64,000 nucleotides of DNA from an uncultured Alphaproteobacteria bacterium (GTDB lineage: Bacteria; Pseudomonadota; Alphaproteobacteria; HIMB59). Of this stretch, positions 46,463-55,707 are shown piece after piece (within the stretch, counting starts at the first letter, position 1; each line of letters begins with the position of its first letter). The position numbers were made by a program, and so were the translations under genes. The notes beneath the pieces were generated by a model. The model made no database searches. It had not been told where the DNA came from and saw nothing but the letters and a program-made list of their open reading frames with translations. The stretch spans positions 1-64,000 of the forward strand of contig CABZNL010000001.1 in assembly GCA_902527045.1 (NCBI GenBank), in the 5' to 3' direction.

Positions 46463-47293
46463 ATGAGCAATCAAGAAGTTATTGAAAAGTTATGGGATCA
46501 AAGAGATCAAATTAATTTTATTGAGGATAGCGAAGCAAAAAAAAGTATAGAAAATGTTCTAAACTTATTAGATCAAGGAAAGCTTCGAGTATGCGAAAAA
46601 AAAGATGATATTTGGCACGTCAATCAATGGCTTAAAAAAGCAATACTTTTAAGTTTTAGAATACAGGATATGGAAATGATCAGCGGTGGCCCAAGTGTCA
46701 GCCATGGGAATACTTCATGGTGGGATAAAGTTCCCTCAAAATTTCAAAATTGGACATCGGAAAATTTTCAATCAGCTGGCTTTAGAGCAGTTCCTAACTG
46801 TGTTGTAAGGAGGTCAGCTTTTATTGCAAAGAGTGCTGTCTTGATGCCTTGTTTTGTTAACCTAGGTGCTTATGTTGATGAAGGAACTATGGTAGACACT
46901 TGGGCAACAGTTGGCTCTTGCGCGCAAGTTGGAAAAAATTGTCATATTTCAGGTGGTGCAGGTATAGGTGGAGTCTTAGAACCCTTACAAGCAAACCCTG
47001 TAATAGTTGAAGATAATTGTTTTATTGGTGCTAGATCTGAAGTTGCAGAAGGTGTGATAGTTGGAGAGGGTTCAGTATTATCTATGGGGGTATTTATTGG
47101 AGCTTCAACTAAAATTTATAATCGTGAAACTAAAGAAATTTATATGGGAAAAGTTCCTCCTTATTCAGTAGTTGTACCAGGTAGTCTTCCAAGTTCAAAA
47201 GGTAATGCATCTTTGTACTGTGTTGTTATTGTTAAAACTGTTGATGAAAAAACTCGATCAAAAACCTCAGTTAATGAATTGTTAAGAGATTAA
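46463..47293 (+). CDS. dapD: tetrahydrodipicolinate N-succinyltransferase
   Basis: 276-residue trimeric left-handed beta-helix enzyme of the succinyl branch of lysine/diaminopimelate synthesis. It shows [61 protein letters not shown] and [12 protein letters not shown], the hexapeptide repeats with the substrate loop. It is followed one base later by dapE. Confidence 0.96.
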   Translation: MSNQEVIEKLWDQRDQINFIEDSEAKKSIENVLNLLDQGKLRVCEKKDDIWHVNQWLKKAILLSFRIQDMEMISGGPSVSHGNTSWWDKVPSKFQNWTSENFQSAGFRAVPNCVVRRSAFIAKSAVLMPCFVNLGAYVDEGTMVDTWATVGSCAQVGKNCHISGGAGIGGVLEPLQANPVIVEDNCFIGARSEVAEGVIVGEGSVLSMGVFIGASTKIYNRETKEIYMGKVPPYSVVVPGSLPSSKGNASLYCVVIVKTVDEKTRSKTSVNELLRD

Positions 47294-47294
47294 G

Positions 47295-48458
47295 ATGTTA
47301 GACACAATAGAACTATCAAAAAAATTAATATCATTTGATTCTGTTACCCCTGCAAAGCAAGATATTTTTGACTTTTTAATTAAAACATTTGAAGAAAATG
47401 GTTTTATAACAAAACAATTAAATTTTGATGGGGATGGGAGCTACGAAGTCATCAATATCATGGCTACATATGGGCCAACCAACACCAATGGAAAACATTT
47501 TAATTTTTTATGTCATGTTGACGTAGTGCCTCCCGGTAACTTAGAAGACTGGGACACTCATCCTTTTGAGCCAACAATCAAAGATGGGTATCTTTATGGT
47601 CGTGGGTCTGAGGATATGAAGGGTTGTACTGCAGCTAGTATGGTAAGTGTTTTTAAATTTATAAAGGAAAACAAGGATTTTAACGGCACAATAAGTTTTA
47701 TTATCACAGGAGATGAAGAGGCTGATTCTGTTAATGGTGTGAAGAAGGTCGTAAAATGGTTAAAAGAAAATAATATAAGAATCGATGGCTCAATAGCTAC
47801 AGAGTCATCCTCAGAGAAGATAATTGGTGATCAAATAAAAGTGGGAAGAAAGGGAGCTGTAGATGTTCAAATTGAAATTATTGGTAAACAAGGACATGCC
47901 GCTTACCCTCAACTAGCTCAAAACCCACTACATTGTATGTCTAAGTTGATTTCCTTCTTTGATGATCAAAAACTTGATGATGGGGCGGAATACTTTGAAC
48001 CTTCAACTCTACAGTTCACCCAAATAAATTTAAATAATAAAGCAAAGAATGTCATTCCAGAAAAATTAATCACTGTAGGTGATATGCGCTTTAATGACAA
48101 TTGGGATCAAACAAAAATACAAAACTATTTTGATAAACACTTGTCTAGGCTTTGCTCAGAAAATAATTGTAAATATAATTTGAAATTAACCTTTAGAGGT
48201 ATGCCCTTCCAAGCTTTCAATAATCCATTCACAAAGCATTGTATTAAAGCAATAAAAGATGTGACTGGATTAGATGCAAGTCAAGATACAGGTGGCGGAA
48301 CATCAGATGCTAGATTTATGCAAGAAGTTTGTCCTGTTTTCGAATTTGGAACAATCAACAAAACGCTTCACAAAGTTAATGAATGTGTTTCTGTAGATGA
48401 TCTAAAAACTACTGAAAAAATATATCTTAAAACCTTAGAAAACTTTTTCCATAATTGA
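47295..48458 (+). CDS. dapE: succinyl-diaminopimelate desuccinylase
   Basis: 387-residue M20 metallopeptidase that removes the succinyl group to give LL-diaminopimelate, used for peptidoglycan and lysine. Metal-site elements are FLCHVDVVPPG, YGRGSEDMKGC, ITGDEEADSVNG, IATESSS and late GGGTSDARF. It pairs with dapD directly upstream; its TGA overlaps the TTG start of the peroxiredoxin. Confidence 0.95.
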   Translation: MLDTIELSKKLISFDSVTPAKQDIFDFLIKTFEENGFITKQLNFDGDGSYEVINIMATYGPTNTNGKHFNFLCHVDVVPPGNLEDWDTHPFEPTIKDGYLYGRGSEDMKGCTAASMVSVFKFIKENKDFNGTISFIITGDEEADSVNGVKKVVKWLKENNIRIDGSIATESSSEKIIGDQIKVGRKGAVDVQIEIIGKQGHAAYPQLAQNPLHCMSKLISFFDDQKLDDGAEYFEPSTLQFTQINLNNKAKNVIPEKLITVGDMRFNDNWDQTKIQNYFDKHLSRLCSENNCKYNLKLTFRGMPFQAFNNPFTKHCIKAIKDVTGLDASQDTGGGTSDARFMQEVCPVFEFGTINKTLHKVNECVSVDDLKTTEKIYLKTLENFFHN

Positions 48459-48931
48459 AAGAGGGAGATTTAATTCCTGATATTATTTTAAGATCTGTTT
48501 CTGCAGATGGCACTAAGAATTTTGGACTACATGATAACTTTAAATTAAAAAGGGCATTAATAATTTGTGCTCCAGGTGCGTTTACATCAACCTGTCATAT
48601 ACAACACCTTCCTCCCTTTATCAGTGGTGCTAAAAGATTAATGACTGAAAAAAAAATAGATCAGATTTGCTGCATGACTACTAATGACCCTTATGTACTA
48701 GATTTGTGGAGAAAAGAATTAGGGGACTCAAAAATCTTATTTTTATCAGATGGAAATAATGAATTTTTAGAGTCTTCAAAATTAATAAGAAATCATGAAA
48801 AAAGCTTTATGGGTCATAGACTTACTCGCTCTGTTATCCTCATAGAAAATCTTAAAATTAAAAAATTAATCTGTGATGAACAGGGGCAATTAAAAAAAAC
48901 AAGCTACAAAGAAATTCTAAATAATATTTAA
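48455..48931 (+). CDS. Prx5-type peroxiredoxin
   Basis: 158-residue thiol peroxidase. The active site is APGAFTSTCHIQHLPPFI with the peroxidatic Cys in TSTC, Prx5 type (PGAFTPTCSxxHLP), and the later LTRSVILIEN matches the conserved Arg segment. Start is TTG, overlapping dapE's TGA as TTGA; no ATG is usable before the conserved start KEGDLIPDIIL. It removes H2O2 or organic peroxides with glutaredoxin or thioredoxin. Its 3' end overlaps the convergent glycosyltransferase by 15 bases. Confidence 0.88.
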   Translation: MKEGDLIPDIILRSVSADGTKNFGLHDNFKLKRALIICAPGAFTSTCHIQHLPPFISGAKRLMTEKKIDQICCMTTNDPYVLDLWRKELGDSKILFLSDGNNEFLESSKLIRNHEKSFMGHRLTRSVILIENLKIKKLICDEQGQLKKTSYKEILNNI

Positions 48932-49966
48932 ATATTCTTTTATTTTTTTTTTAGAGTCAAATTTGTTTGCAAATATGTAACTTTTTTTGCTATAAGTTTC
49001 GTACTTTTTTAAAATATCAATAATTGAATTTACTAATTCTTTGGGATTATTTTCTTTAACAATAATTCCATTATCCCCTACAGACTCAGGTGTACCTCCA
49101 CTATTGCTAACTATACAAGGTAGCCCGTATGATGCTGCTTCAATATTAGATATACCAAAGCCTTCAATACTCTCAGGTGTGGTTAAAGTTGGCATAATAT
49201 GAATAGATGAAGTTTTATATATTTTTTCGATAGGGCAATCTGGATTTATAAATTCTACTTGGCCATTAAGAGAATACCTTATTACCAAATCTTTAAGCCT
49301 TGATAATTCTGGACCATCTCCAAGAATTGCGTATTTAAGTATAATATTGTATTTATTTCTTAAAATAGACATTGCTTCAAATACTAAATGGTGACCTTTT
49401 CTATACTCTAAACGAGCAACAGTACATAAATCATATTTATTTTTAATAATCTTAGTTTTAAAGATCTTATTAGCGAATGCTGGGTGAATAATTTTTCGAT
49501 CAATTTTTTTTGAAATTTTGAAATTTTTCATTGTTTTGTTTTTAGTATAATTAGAGTTAAAAATTATCAAGTCTGCTCTGTTTAATGAATTTAAAATTCT
49601 ATCTTTTTTCCTAAGGTTTAAGATTTCATTACCGTGAACTAAGCAAATTTTTTTTGCATTGGTGGAAGTATTTAATGTCTCTAGTGATTTCCAACTATCG
49701 AAAAAGATTAAATCAATCTTATTTTCTTTTAGGAAATTGTGAGCAAAACTTGATTTAATCCTTTTTCTTAGAAATTTAATTTGGTCAAATCGAAAGATTT
49801 TAAATTTACATTTATTATCAAAATCTGAAGATGAAAGTTTAGAGCCATCAGATAAAACTGTTACATTGTTTTGAGAAATGAATGCATATTGGGCTATGTT
49901 TGTCATTACAGACTCTATACCCCCTATTTTTGGTGCAAAACATTGAGTGTATATAAGGATATTAAT
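48917..49966 (-). CDS. family 4 glycosyltransferase, probably started at ATT
   Basis: 349 residues if started at ATT. The first ATG, 20 codons later, would cut off the family's essential first strand and loop: the in-frame upstream codons read INILIYTQCFAPKIGGIESV, the exact GT-B opening with the GG(I)E motif. The only start-like codon there with an SD (AAGGAG, seven bases ahead) is ATT at 49966-49964, whose T is also the first base of the truA stop. The C-terminal half has ARLEYRKGHH, ILGDGPE, ESIEGFGISNIEAASYGLPCI and SGGTPESV, the nucleotide-sugar site. Acceptor unknown; likely envelope glycans. Confidence 0.85.
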   Translation of the reverse strand: MNILIYTQCFAPKIGGIESVMTNIAQYAFISQNNVTVLSDGSKLSSSDFDNKCKFKIFRFDQIKFLRKRIKSSFAHNFLKENKIDLIFFDSWKSLETLNTSTNAKKICLVHGNEILNLRKKDRILNSLNRADLIIFNSNYTKNKTMKNFKISKKIDRKIIHPAFANKIFKTKIIKNKYDLCTVARLEYRKGHHLVFEAMSILRNKYNIILKYAILGDGPELSRLKDLVIRYSLNGQVEFINPDCPIEKIYKTSSIHIMPTLTTPESIEGFGISNIEAASYGLPCIVSNSGGTPESVGDNGIIVKENNPKELVNSIIDILKKYETYSKKSYIFANKFDSKKKIKEYLNII

Positions 49967-50699
49967 AGTTAATCTCCTTTAGAATCAATCCTTTTGAGGG
50001 AACGGTTGGTCCAGCGAGTCTTCTATCTTTAGCGTCGATTAATTCACTTATCCAATTTATATCTCTATTTTTTGAACCAACTTCTAATAAAGATCCAACC
50101 ATTATTCTTATCTGTTGATAAAGAAAAGACTGAGCTTTAAAAATAAAAATTATTTTTTGATCTAAGGTATCAATTGAAGCTTCGTCAATGGTTCTAATTG
50201 GTTTGTTAGCTTGACAACCTTGTGCTCTAAAAGAAGAAAAATCATGTTTTCCTAATAAAAACCTTATTGCATTTCTCATTGAGTCTAAATCTAAAGGTTG
50301 TCGAACATGTATGCTAAAGTCATTTTCAATTACTGATGGTGCTAAACTATTAAATACTTGATAATTATAAATTTTACTTTTCGCTGTAAAACGTGCATTA
50401 AATTCATCGTCTACATTTTCAACTTTTGTGATCCTAATCTTTTCAGTGCCAAGATGAAAATTAATTCCATTTAAAATTTGGTAGTCATCAAATTTTTTTT
50501 CTAACTCGAAACTAGCACATTGTCCAATAGCGTGAACTCCGGCATCTGTCCGCCCAGCACCTTGTATTGTTTTTTTCTCGCCAGAAAATTTGAATATTGC
50601 CTTTTCTATTTCGCCTTGAATAGTTTTTTCATTTTTCTGAAATTGCCAACCGCAATATGGCAAGCCATGATATTCAATTGTAAGTTTTATATTAGCCAT
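49962..50699 (-). CDS. truA: tRNA pseudouridine synthase A
   Basis: 245-residue enzyme that makes pseudouridine at tRNA positions 38-40. The catalytic Asp is in GAGRTDAGVHAIGQ, with IEYHGLPYCGWQFQ at the start and FLYQQIRIMVGSLLEVG later. Part of fmt-truA on the minus strand, overlapping fmt by eight bases. Its stop codon is shared with the apparent start of the glycosyltransferase. Confidence 0.96.
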   Translation of the reverse strand: MANIKLTIEYHGLPYCGWQFQKNEKTIQGEIEKAIFKFSGEKKTIQGAGRTDAGVHAIGQCASFELEKKFDDYQILNGINFHLGTEKIRITKVENVDDEFNARFTAKSKIYNYQVFNSLAPSVIENDFSIHVRQPLDLDSMRNAIRFLLGKHDFSSFRAQGCQANKPIRTIDEASIDTLDQKIIFIFKAQSFLYQQIRIMVGSLLEVGSKNRDINWISELIDAKDRRLAGPTVPSKGLILKEINY

Positions 50700-51621
50700 T
50701 ATTTATGTTTTCATTTAATTGAAATTGATTATTGCCTAAAATAAATTCTTTAATGTTTAATGCTTTCTTTCCTTCAGCTTGAATTTCTAAAATATCCAAA
50801 CTTTTCTCACTACAAGCTACAGTAAGAGGTAAATTTATTATTTTTCCATTCACATCCTGTTTATTTGAAATTTTAGCTTTCAAAATTTTGTATCTCTGTC
50901 CCTTATATTTAAACCACATTGCAGGTGATGGGTAAAAGGCTCTTATTTTTTTTTCAATTACACTTGCAGATAGTCCCCAATCTACTTGTGTTTCAGCTTT
51001 ATTTATTTTTTTTGCGTAAGTAGATTGTGAATGATCTTGCTCTTTTAATGGAACTTGACCGAGAAAGTATTTTTTTAATGTATTAAATAATAACGAGCAT
51101 GAGTCGTAACTTATTTGATCAATTAATTGTTTTCCATTAGTTGTATTATTAATTTTAATATCCTTTTGGGCCAATATTGGGCCTTCGTCTATTTGATCAT
51201 TCATTTTCATTATACTAACGCCTGTCATATTATCATTATTTTCTATTGCCCTTTGAACAGGTGCTGCCCCTCTCCACTTTGGAAGAAGTGAGGCATGTAT
51301 ATTAATAAAGCCATGCAATGGTATATTTAGCCAATTTAATGGAACTCTTTTTCCGTAGGCAAAAAGTATTGCAGCGTCCGGCTTTAATGATTGAAATTCT
51401 TTTAAAGATGTATCATCTAGTGTTTCGGGGATAAAAACGGGAAGAAGTTGACTCTCGGCCCATTGATGTACGGGAGTATTATATTTTTTTTGCCCTCTAA
51501 ATTTTTTTTTTGGTTCTTGAGTATAAATTCCAACTATTTCATAACCACCAAGGTAAAGGGTCTTTAAAGGAGGTAGTGAAAATTCTGGTGAGCCAAAATA
51601 AACAATGCGTTGTTTTTTCAT
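50692..51621 (-). CDS. fmt: methionyl-tRNA formyltransferase
   Basis: 309-residue enzyme that formylates initiator Met-tRNA. VYFGSPEFSLPPLKTL opens the Rossmann-like domain; NIHASLLPKWRGAAPVQRAI is the signature with the catalytic His, followed by GVSIMKMNDQIDEGPIL. The C-terminal tRNA-binding barrel follows (AFYPSPAMWFKYKGQRYKI). It directly follows def, the partner deformylase, in the usual pair. Confidence 0.96.
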   Translation of the reverse strand: MKKQRIVYFGSPEFSLPPLKTLYLGGYEIVGIYTQEPKKKFRGQKKYNTPVHQWAESQLLPVFIPETLDDTSLKEFQSLKPDAAILFAYGKRVPLNWLNIPLHGFINIHASLLPKWRGAAPVQRAIENNDNMTGVSIMKMNDQIDEGPILAQKDIKINNTTNGKQLIDQISYDSCSLLFNTLKKYFLGQVPLKEQDHSQSTYAKKINKAETQVDWGLSASVIEKKIRAFYPSPAMWFKYKGQRYKILKAKISNKQDVNGKIINLPLTVACSEKSLDILEIQAEGKKALNIKEFILGNNQFQLNENINNG

Positions 51622-52143
51622 TTAGATTGATTCTTTTTCTTTTTTATACTTTCTCATCTTCCTAATAATGACATCTCTTTTTAAACGACTTAAATGGTCA
51701 ACAAATAAAATACCATTTAAGTGATCTAATTCATGTTGTATTATTCTTGATTCAAAACCTTTAAACGTAGAAGATTTTTTAGAGTTATTTTCATTAAGAT
51801 ATTCTATCTTGACATTTTCAGGACGATCAATTTCTGCAAAATGTTCTGGGAAAGATAAACATCCTTCCTCATATGGCACTATATTTTTTTCTAATGATAT
51901 TATTTTTGGATTTATAATTGTAATAGGTTTTTTTTCTTCATCTCTAGAGCCGGCATCGAGGATAAATATTCTAATATTTAAACCTATCTGTGGAGCAGCT
52001 AAACCTACACCATTTGCAGAGTACATAACTTCATACATTTGTTTTATCAATTCTCTGTGGTGATCGTCTACTTGAGGTATAGACACACTCTCTTTTTTTA
52101 ATATCGGATCAGGTGCATAAATGAGCTTCAACATAGCATTCAA
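51622..52143 (-). CDS. def: peptide deformylase
   Basis: 173-residue metalloenzyme that removes the formyl group from new proteins. The three motifs are GVGLAAPQIG, EEGCLSFP (metal Cys) and QHELDHLNG (metal His pair and catalytic Glu). An internal Met three codons in (MLKLIYAPDPIL) is the more usual start and may be used. It abuts fmt. Confidence 0.95.
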   Translation of the reverse strand: MNAMLKLIYAPDPILKKESVSIPQVDDHHRELIKQMYEVMYSANGVGLAAPQIGLNIRIFILDAGSRDEEKKPITIINPKIISLEKNIVPYEEGCLSFPEHFAEIDRPENVKIEYLNENNSKKSSTFKGFESRIIQHELDHLNGILFVDHLSRLKRDVIIRKMRKYKKEKESI

Positions 52144-52210
52144 TATAGTTTAATTTATAAAGTTATTAGAAACAATAAATCAAAGTTTATTAGTTTTAGC
52201 TCTGGATAAT

Positions 52211-52807
52211 TTAACCTAAGTTTTTCCGAGACTCTAGAGCTGCTCCCAAAGTATTGTCATCTAGATAATGGATTTCACTTCCTACAGGAACACCATATGC
52301 TAGTTGGGTAATTTTAATATTTTGACTTTCTAGTTTGTCCTTTATTACTAGGGCAGTAGTTTGCCCCTCAATAGTAGCACTCAGTGCTAGAATGATTTCT
52401 TGTACTTGATTATTTATAATTCTTTCTTTGAGTTTATTTAAATTTAAATCCTTTTCTGTGAAATTCTTTGAAGCTGATAAGAGCCCACCAATGACATGAT
52501 AAAGGCCTTTATGATATCCTGATCTTTCAAATGCCCACACATCTGCCATGTCTTCGACAATACAGATAGTTGTTTTTGATCTATTTTCTGATGAGCAGAT
52601 ATTACAAGGGGTGATTACATCTAAAATTCCACAGTTGTTACATTTTTTTACTGCTGATGCAGTATGTTTTACGCTTTCAGCTAAGGGCAGCATCAGTTCT
52701 TGCTTATTTTTAATTAAATATAATGCAATTCTTTGTGCTGAGCGCAGACCAATCCCCGGTAACCTTGAAATAAGATTAATTAATTTTTGAAGTTCGTCTT
52801 GAGACAA
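52211..52807 (-). CDS. recR: recombination mediator RecR
   Basis: 198-residue protein that works with RecO/RecF in loading RecA at gaps. It has the helix-hairpin-helix ISRLPGIGLRSAQRIALYL, the zinc site CNNCGILDVITPCNIC and the Toprim segment ICIVEDMADVWAFE, and YGVPVGSEIHYLDD near the end. It sits in the conserved dnaX-ybaB-recR order, one base behind ybaB. Confidence 0.95.
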   Translation of the reverse strand: MSQDELQKLINLISRLPGIGLRSAQRIALYLIKNKQELMLPLAESVKHTASAVKKCNNCGILDVITPCNICSSENRSKTTICIVEDMADVWAFERSGYHKGLYHVIGGLLSASKNFTEKDLNLNKLKERIINNQVQEIILALSATIEGQTTALVIKDKLESQNIKITQLAYGVPVGSEIHYLDDNTLGAALESRKNLG

Positions 52808-52808
52808 T

Positions 52809-53144
52809 TTAAAATGGCATCTTCATACCTGGGGGAAGGGGTATTCCTCCAGTAATTTTCTTCATTTCTTCAGCTGACATTTCTTCGACTTTTTCTTTAG
52901 CCTGATTCAATGCTGCTTTAATCAAATCTTCTAAGACTTCTTTTTCATCTGATGATAGTAAGGATGGGTCTATGTCAATAGATTGAACAATTTGTTTTCC
53001 ATTCATCTTAACTTTAACCATTCCTCCACCAGCCTCTGCTTCAACAGTTTTTGTTTCTAATTCTTTTTGCATTTCTTGCATTTTTGTTTGCATTTCCTGA
53101 ACTTTTTTCATCATGCCGCCCATATTACCCATCATTGTCATCAC
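52809..53144 (-). CDS. ybaB: YbaB/EbfC nucleoid-associated protein
   Basis: 111-residue dimeric DNA-binding protein. MKKVQEMQTKMQEMQKEL is the N-terminal helix, then VEAEAGGGMVKVKMNGKQIVQSIDID, LLSSDEKEVLEDLIKAALNQA and the final GGIPLPPGMKMPF, all standard. Overlaps dnaX by 20 bases. The first few Met-rich residues (MMTMMGNMGGMM) leave the exact start uncertain. Confidence 0.93.
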   Translation of the reverse strand: MMTMMGNMGGMMKKVQEMQTKMQEMQKELETKTVEAEAGGGMVKVKMNGKQIVQSIDIDPSLLSSDEKEVLEDLIKAALNQAKEKVEEMSAEEMKKITGGIPLPPGMKMPF

Positions 53145-54729
53145 CTCTTTCTATTTCTTCTATATCTATAATCTTTGCATTAGGAAATTTAGCAAGAACT
53201 TTTTTAAATTCCTCAGTTTCCATTTCTTGATCAATTAACTCTTTTTTATATAAAGACTTAATTTCTTCTAAGGTTACAATTTCTTTTTTTACAATCACTT
53301 CAAGTGTGTATTCATTTTTCAAATTTCTATATAACTCCTCACTTCCATTAAAGTTTTCATCAATAACATTTATTCTTAATATTTTATTTTCCTCAGAAAA
53401 TTCAATTATTTCACAATTTTCTATTATAATTCCAGCCATTAATGGAGAAAAGTTTTTCCCATAAAATCGAAAAAAATATTGGTGAAGATCTATTTTATCT
53501 TTTAGGGGTAAGTTGGATTCTTGATTAACTTTATTTTGAATAACTTGATCAAGATTAGGTGAGGCTTGAGTCGTATTTTGATTTATTTCAGACTTTTTTT
53601 TTTCTTCTGAGTCTATACGTTGGTTATCATTTAATAAAAATGCACACCTAAGAAGTACCATTTCTAATGTTGTGTGAGGTTGAGGGGAAATTTTAATTTC
53701 ATCGTATCCTTTCATTAAACTTTGCCAAAAAATATTTAATTTACCTTGATCAAATTGAAGAACATACGAAGCAAAATTCTTGTCCTCTTCTGTTAAAAAC
53801 TCATCTTTTAAGAGCTCGTTGTTAATTTTTAATTTACAAGACCAGTTTATTATATTCATTAAGTCTTCAATAACTTTAGTTGTCTGCGAACCTCTTTGAT
53901 ACATTTCATCAAGCATTGATATTAATTTAGAAAGATCATTATTAAGAACAAATTTTGTTAACTCATATAAGTCGCTTTGCTTTGCGAAACCTAACATATT
54001 GACTATTTCTTCAACTTGTATTTCCTTTTGTGATTTAAAAATATTGGCTTGATCTAATATGCTTAATGAGTCCCTAACGGAACCATCGCCAGCTTTGACA
54101 ATCATATTTAATGCATCGTTGGAGATCGAAATATCTTCCTTTTTAGAAATATTTATAAGAAAATTATATAAGATTTTCTTTTCAACACGTCTTAAATCAA
54201 ATCTTTGACACCTTGATAGAATTGTAATTGGTACTTTAGCTATCTCAGTTGTCGCAAATATAAATTTTGAGTGAGGAGGTGGTTCTTCAAGTGTTTTGAG
54301 AAGTGCATTGAATGCACTTTTAGATAGCATGTGCACTTCATCAACTATGTAAACTTTGTATTTTCCTAATACAGGATTATATTTTACGTTTTCAATAATC
54401 TCTCTGGCATTTTCAACACTTGTGTTTGAAGCAGCATCAATCTCTATTACATCTGGATGTCTGTCTTCAGTGATTGCTTTAGCTTGTTCACAATTAGTTA
54501 AATCAGGTTTGTTATTTTTATCAAATACAGTGCAGTTCAACATTTTTGCTACTATTCTTGCAGTTGTGGTTTTGCCCACTCCTCGGATACCAGTAAAAAT
54601 ATAAGCATTTGGTATCTTATTCTGTTCTATAGACTTTTGTATGGTCTCAACCAAATACTCTTGGCCGATAAGGTCTTGAAAATTTGAAGGTCTATATTTT
54701 AATGCAAGGATGTTTGATTGATGTTTCAT
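53125..54729 (-). CDS. dnaX: DNA polymerase III subunit gamma/tau
   Basis: 534-residue clamp-loader ATPase. ALKYRPSNFQDLIGQE, Walker A GIRGVGKTT, Walker B VYIVDEVHMLS and sensor/finger FATTEIAKVPITILSRCQRFD are clear; the C-terminal tau part is short. The zinc module that normally has four Cys after Walker A (LNC ... CGxCxxC) keeps only two, in MLNCTVF and LTNCEQAK. Located right after the SRP RNA gene and before ybaB. Confidence 0.95.
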   Translation of the reverse strand: MKHQSNILALKYRPSNFQDLIGQEYLVETIQKSIEQNKIPNAYIFTGIRGVGKTTTARIVAKMLNCTVFDKNNKPDLTNCEQAKAITEDRHPDVIEIDAASNTSVENAREIIENVKYNPVLGKYKVYIVDEVHMLSKSAFNALLKTLEEPPPHSKFIFATTEIAKVPITILSRCQRFDLRRVEKKILYNFLINISKKEDISISNDALNMIVKAGDGSVRDSLSILDQANIFKSQKEIQVEEIVNMLGFAKQSDLYELTKFVLNNDLSKLISMLDEMYQRGSQTTKVIEDLMNIINWSCKLKINNELLKDEFLTEEDKNFASYVLQFDQGKLNIFWQSLMKGYDEIKISPQPHTTLEMVLLRCAFLLNDNQRIDSEEKKKSEINQNTTQASPNLDQVIQNKVNQESNLPLKDKIDLHQYFFRFYGKNFSPLMAGIIIENCEIIEFSEENKILRINVIDENFNGSEELYRNLKNEYTLEVIVKKEIVTLEEIKSLYKKELIDQEMETEEFKKVLAKFPNAKIIDIEEIERGDDNDG

Positions 54730-54742
54730 TACAGGTTCAAAG

Positions 54743-54828
54743 GAGAATTACACGACCCAACCCCTTATGTTACGGCTGCTTTCTTTCGAACCTGACCGGA
54801 TTGGCATAAAAAATTGCCCATGTAATTC
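54743..54828 (-). ncRNA. ffs: signal recognition particle RNA (4.5S type)
   Basis: On the minus strand the conserved SRP core is present: CCGGTCAGGTTCGAAAGAA and AGCAGCCGTAAC match the domain IV consensus GGTCAGGTCCGGAAGGAAGCAGCCGTAAC part by part, with GAAA in place of the usual GGAA tetraloop. The ends pair perfectly (GAGAATTA with TAATTCTC), closing a single long hairpin of about 86 bases. It lies directly upstream of dnaX, where alphaproteobacteria often keep ffs. It pairs with Ffh to target membrane proteins. Confidence 0.93.
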
Positions 54829-54867
54829 TCAAATTATCTTATAACAGTATCTGATAGAAATATGAAG

Positions 54868-55707
54868 TTATTGTCTTACTCGATAAGGAGATTTTTCAAA
54901 AACTCCTAATTTTCTAACTTTTGAACAGTAATGATACATGTCATCAAGCGCAAACTTAGTGTTTTCTTGATCAGGATGTCCTTCAATTTCACAATAAAAT
55001 TGTGTAATTACAAAATCAGCTCCATAATTATAACTTTCTAGTTTAATCATATTAACATTATTAGTTGCAAATCCTCCCATCACTTTAAATAAAGAACCTG
55101 GTGTATTATTTACAGAAAATAAAAAAGAGGATACATAAGTCTTGTCCTTATCAAACTTTAGGTTTTCATTTTTAGACATTACATAAAATCTTGTTATATT
55201 ATTTACAGAGTTTGCAAAATTTTCATCAATTACCTTTAAACCATAGATACTACCTGCCAAACTTGAAGCAATCGCAGCTGTGTCATATATTTTTTCATCA
55301 AAAATTTTTTTTGCTGAACCAGCTGTATCAGCACCAATTAAAATATCTAAGTCCAATTTTTGAATTTTATCACTACATTGCGCCAAAGCTTGTTCATGAC
55401 TAATTATATTTTTAATATTTTCTATTTTACTATCTGGATGAATTAAAAGCTTATGTTCAACCTTTTGAAAATGTTCAAAGTTAATATGCAAATTAGATTT
55501 AGGTATTAGTCGGTGGATATCAGCTACTCTGCCTGCAGCTGAATTCTCGATAGGAATCATAGCGAAATCGACATTTCCTAACTCAGCTTCATTTAAAGCA
55601 ATTTCAAATGTTTTACAAGGTAATGGCTCTGCTCCAGGAAAAAACTCTTGAACAGCTAAGTGACTGTAAGCTCCTTCAACACCTTGAAAAGATATTTTTT
55701 TATTCAT
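54868..55707 (-). CDS. pheA: prephenate dehydratase
   Basis: 279-residue enzyme turning prephenate into phenylpyruvate for phenylalanine. The catalytic domain shows FQGVEGAYSHLAVQEFFP, MIPIENSAAGRVADIHRL and NNITRFYVMS (the TRF motif). A C-terminal ACT domain (SFLFSVNNTPGSLFKVMGGF then NVNMIKLESY) binds Phe as inhibitor. No chorismate mutase domain is fused, unlike the E. coli protein. It overlaps kdsB by eight bases. Confidence 0.95.
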   Translation of the reverse strand: MNKKISFQGVEGAYSHLAVQEFFPGAEPLPCKTFEIALNEAELGNVDFAMIPIENSAAGRVADIHRLIPKSNLHINFEHFQKVEHKLLIHPDSKIENIKNIISHEQALAQCSDKIQKLDLDILIGADTAGSAKKIFDEKIYDTAAIASSLAGSIYGLKVIDENFANSVNNITRFYVMSKNENLKFDKDKTYVSSFLFSVNNTPGSLFKVMGGFATNNVNMIKLESYNYGADFVITQFYCEIEGHPDQENTKFALDDMYHYCSKVRKLGVFEKSPYRVRQ

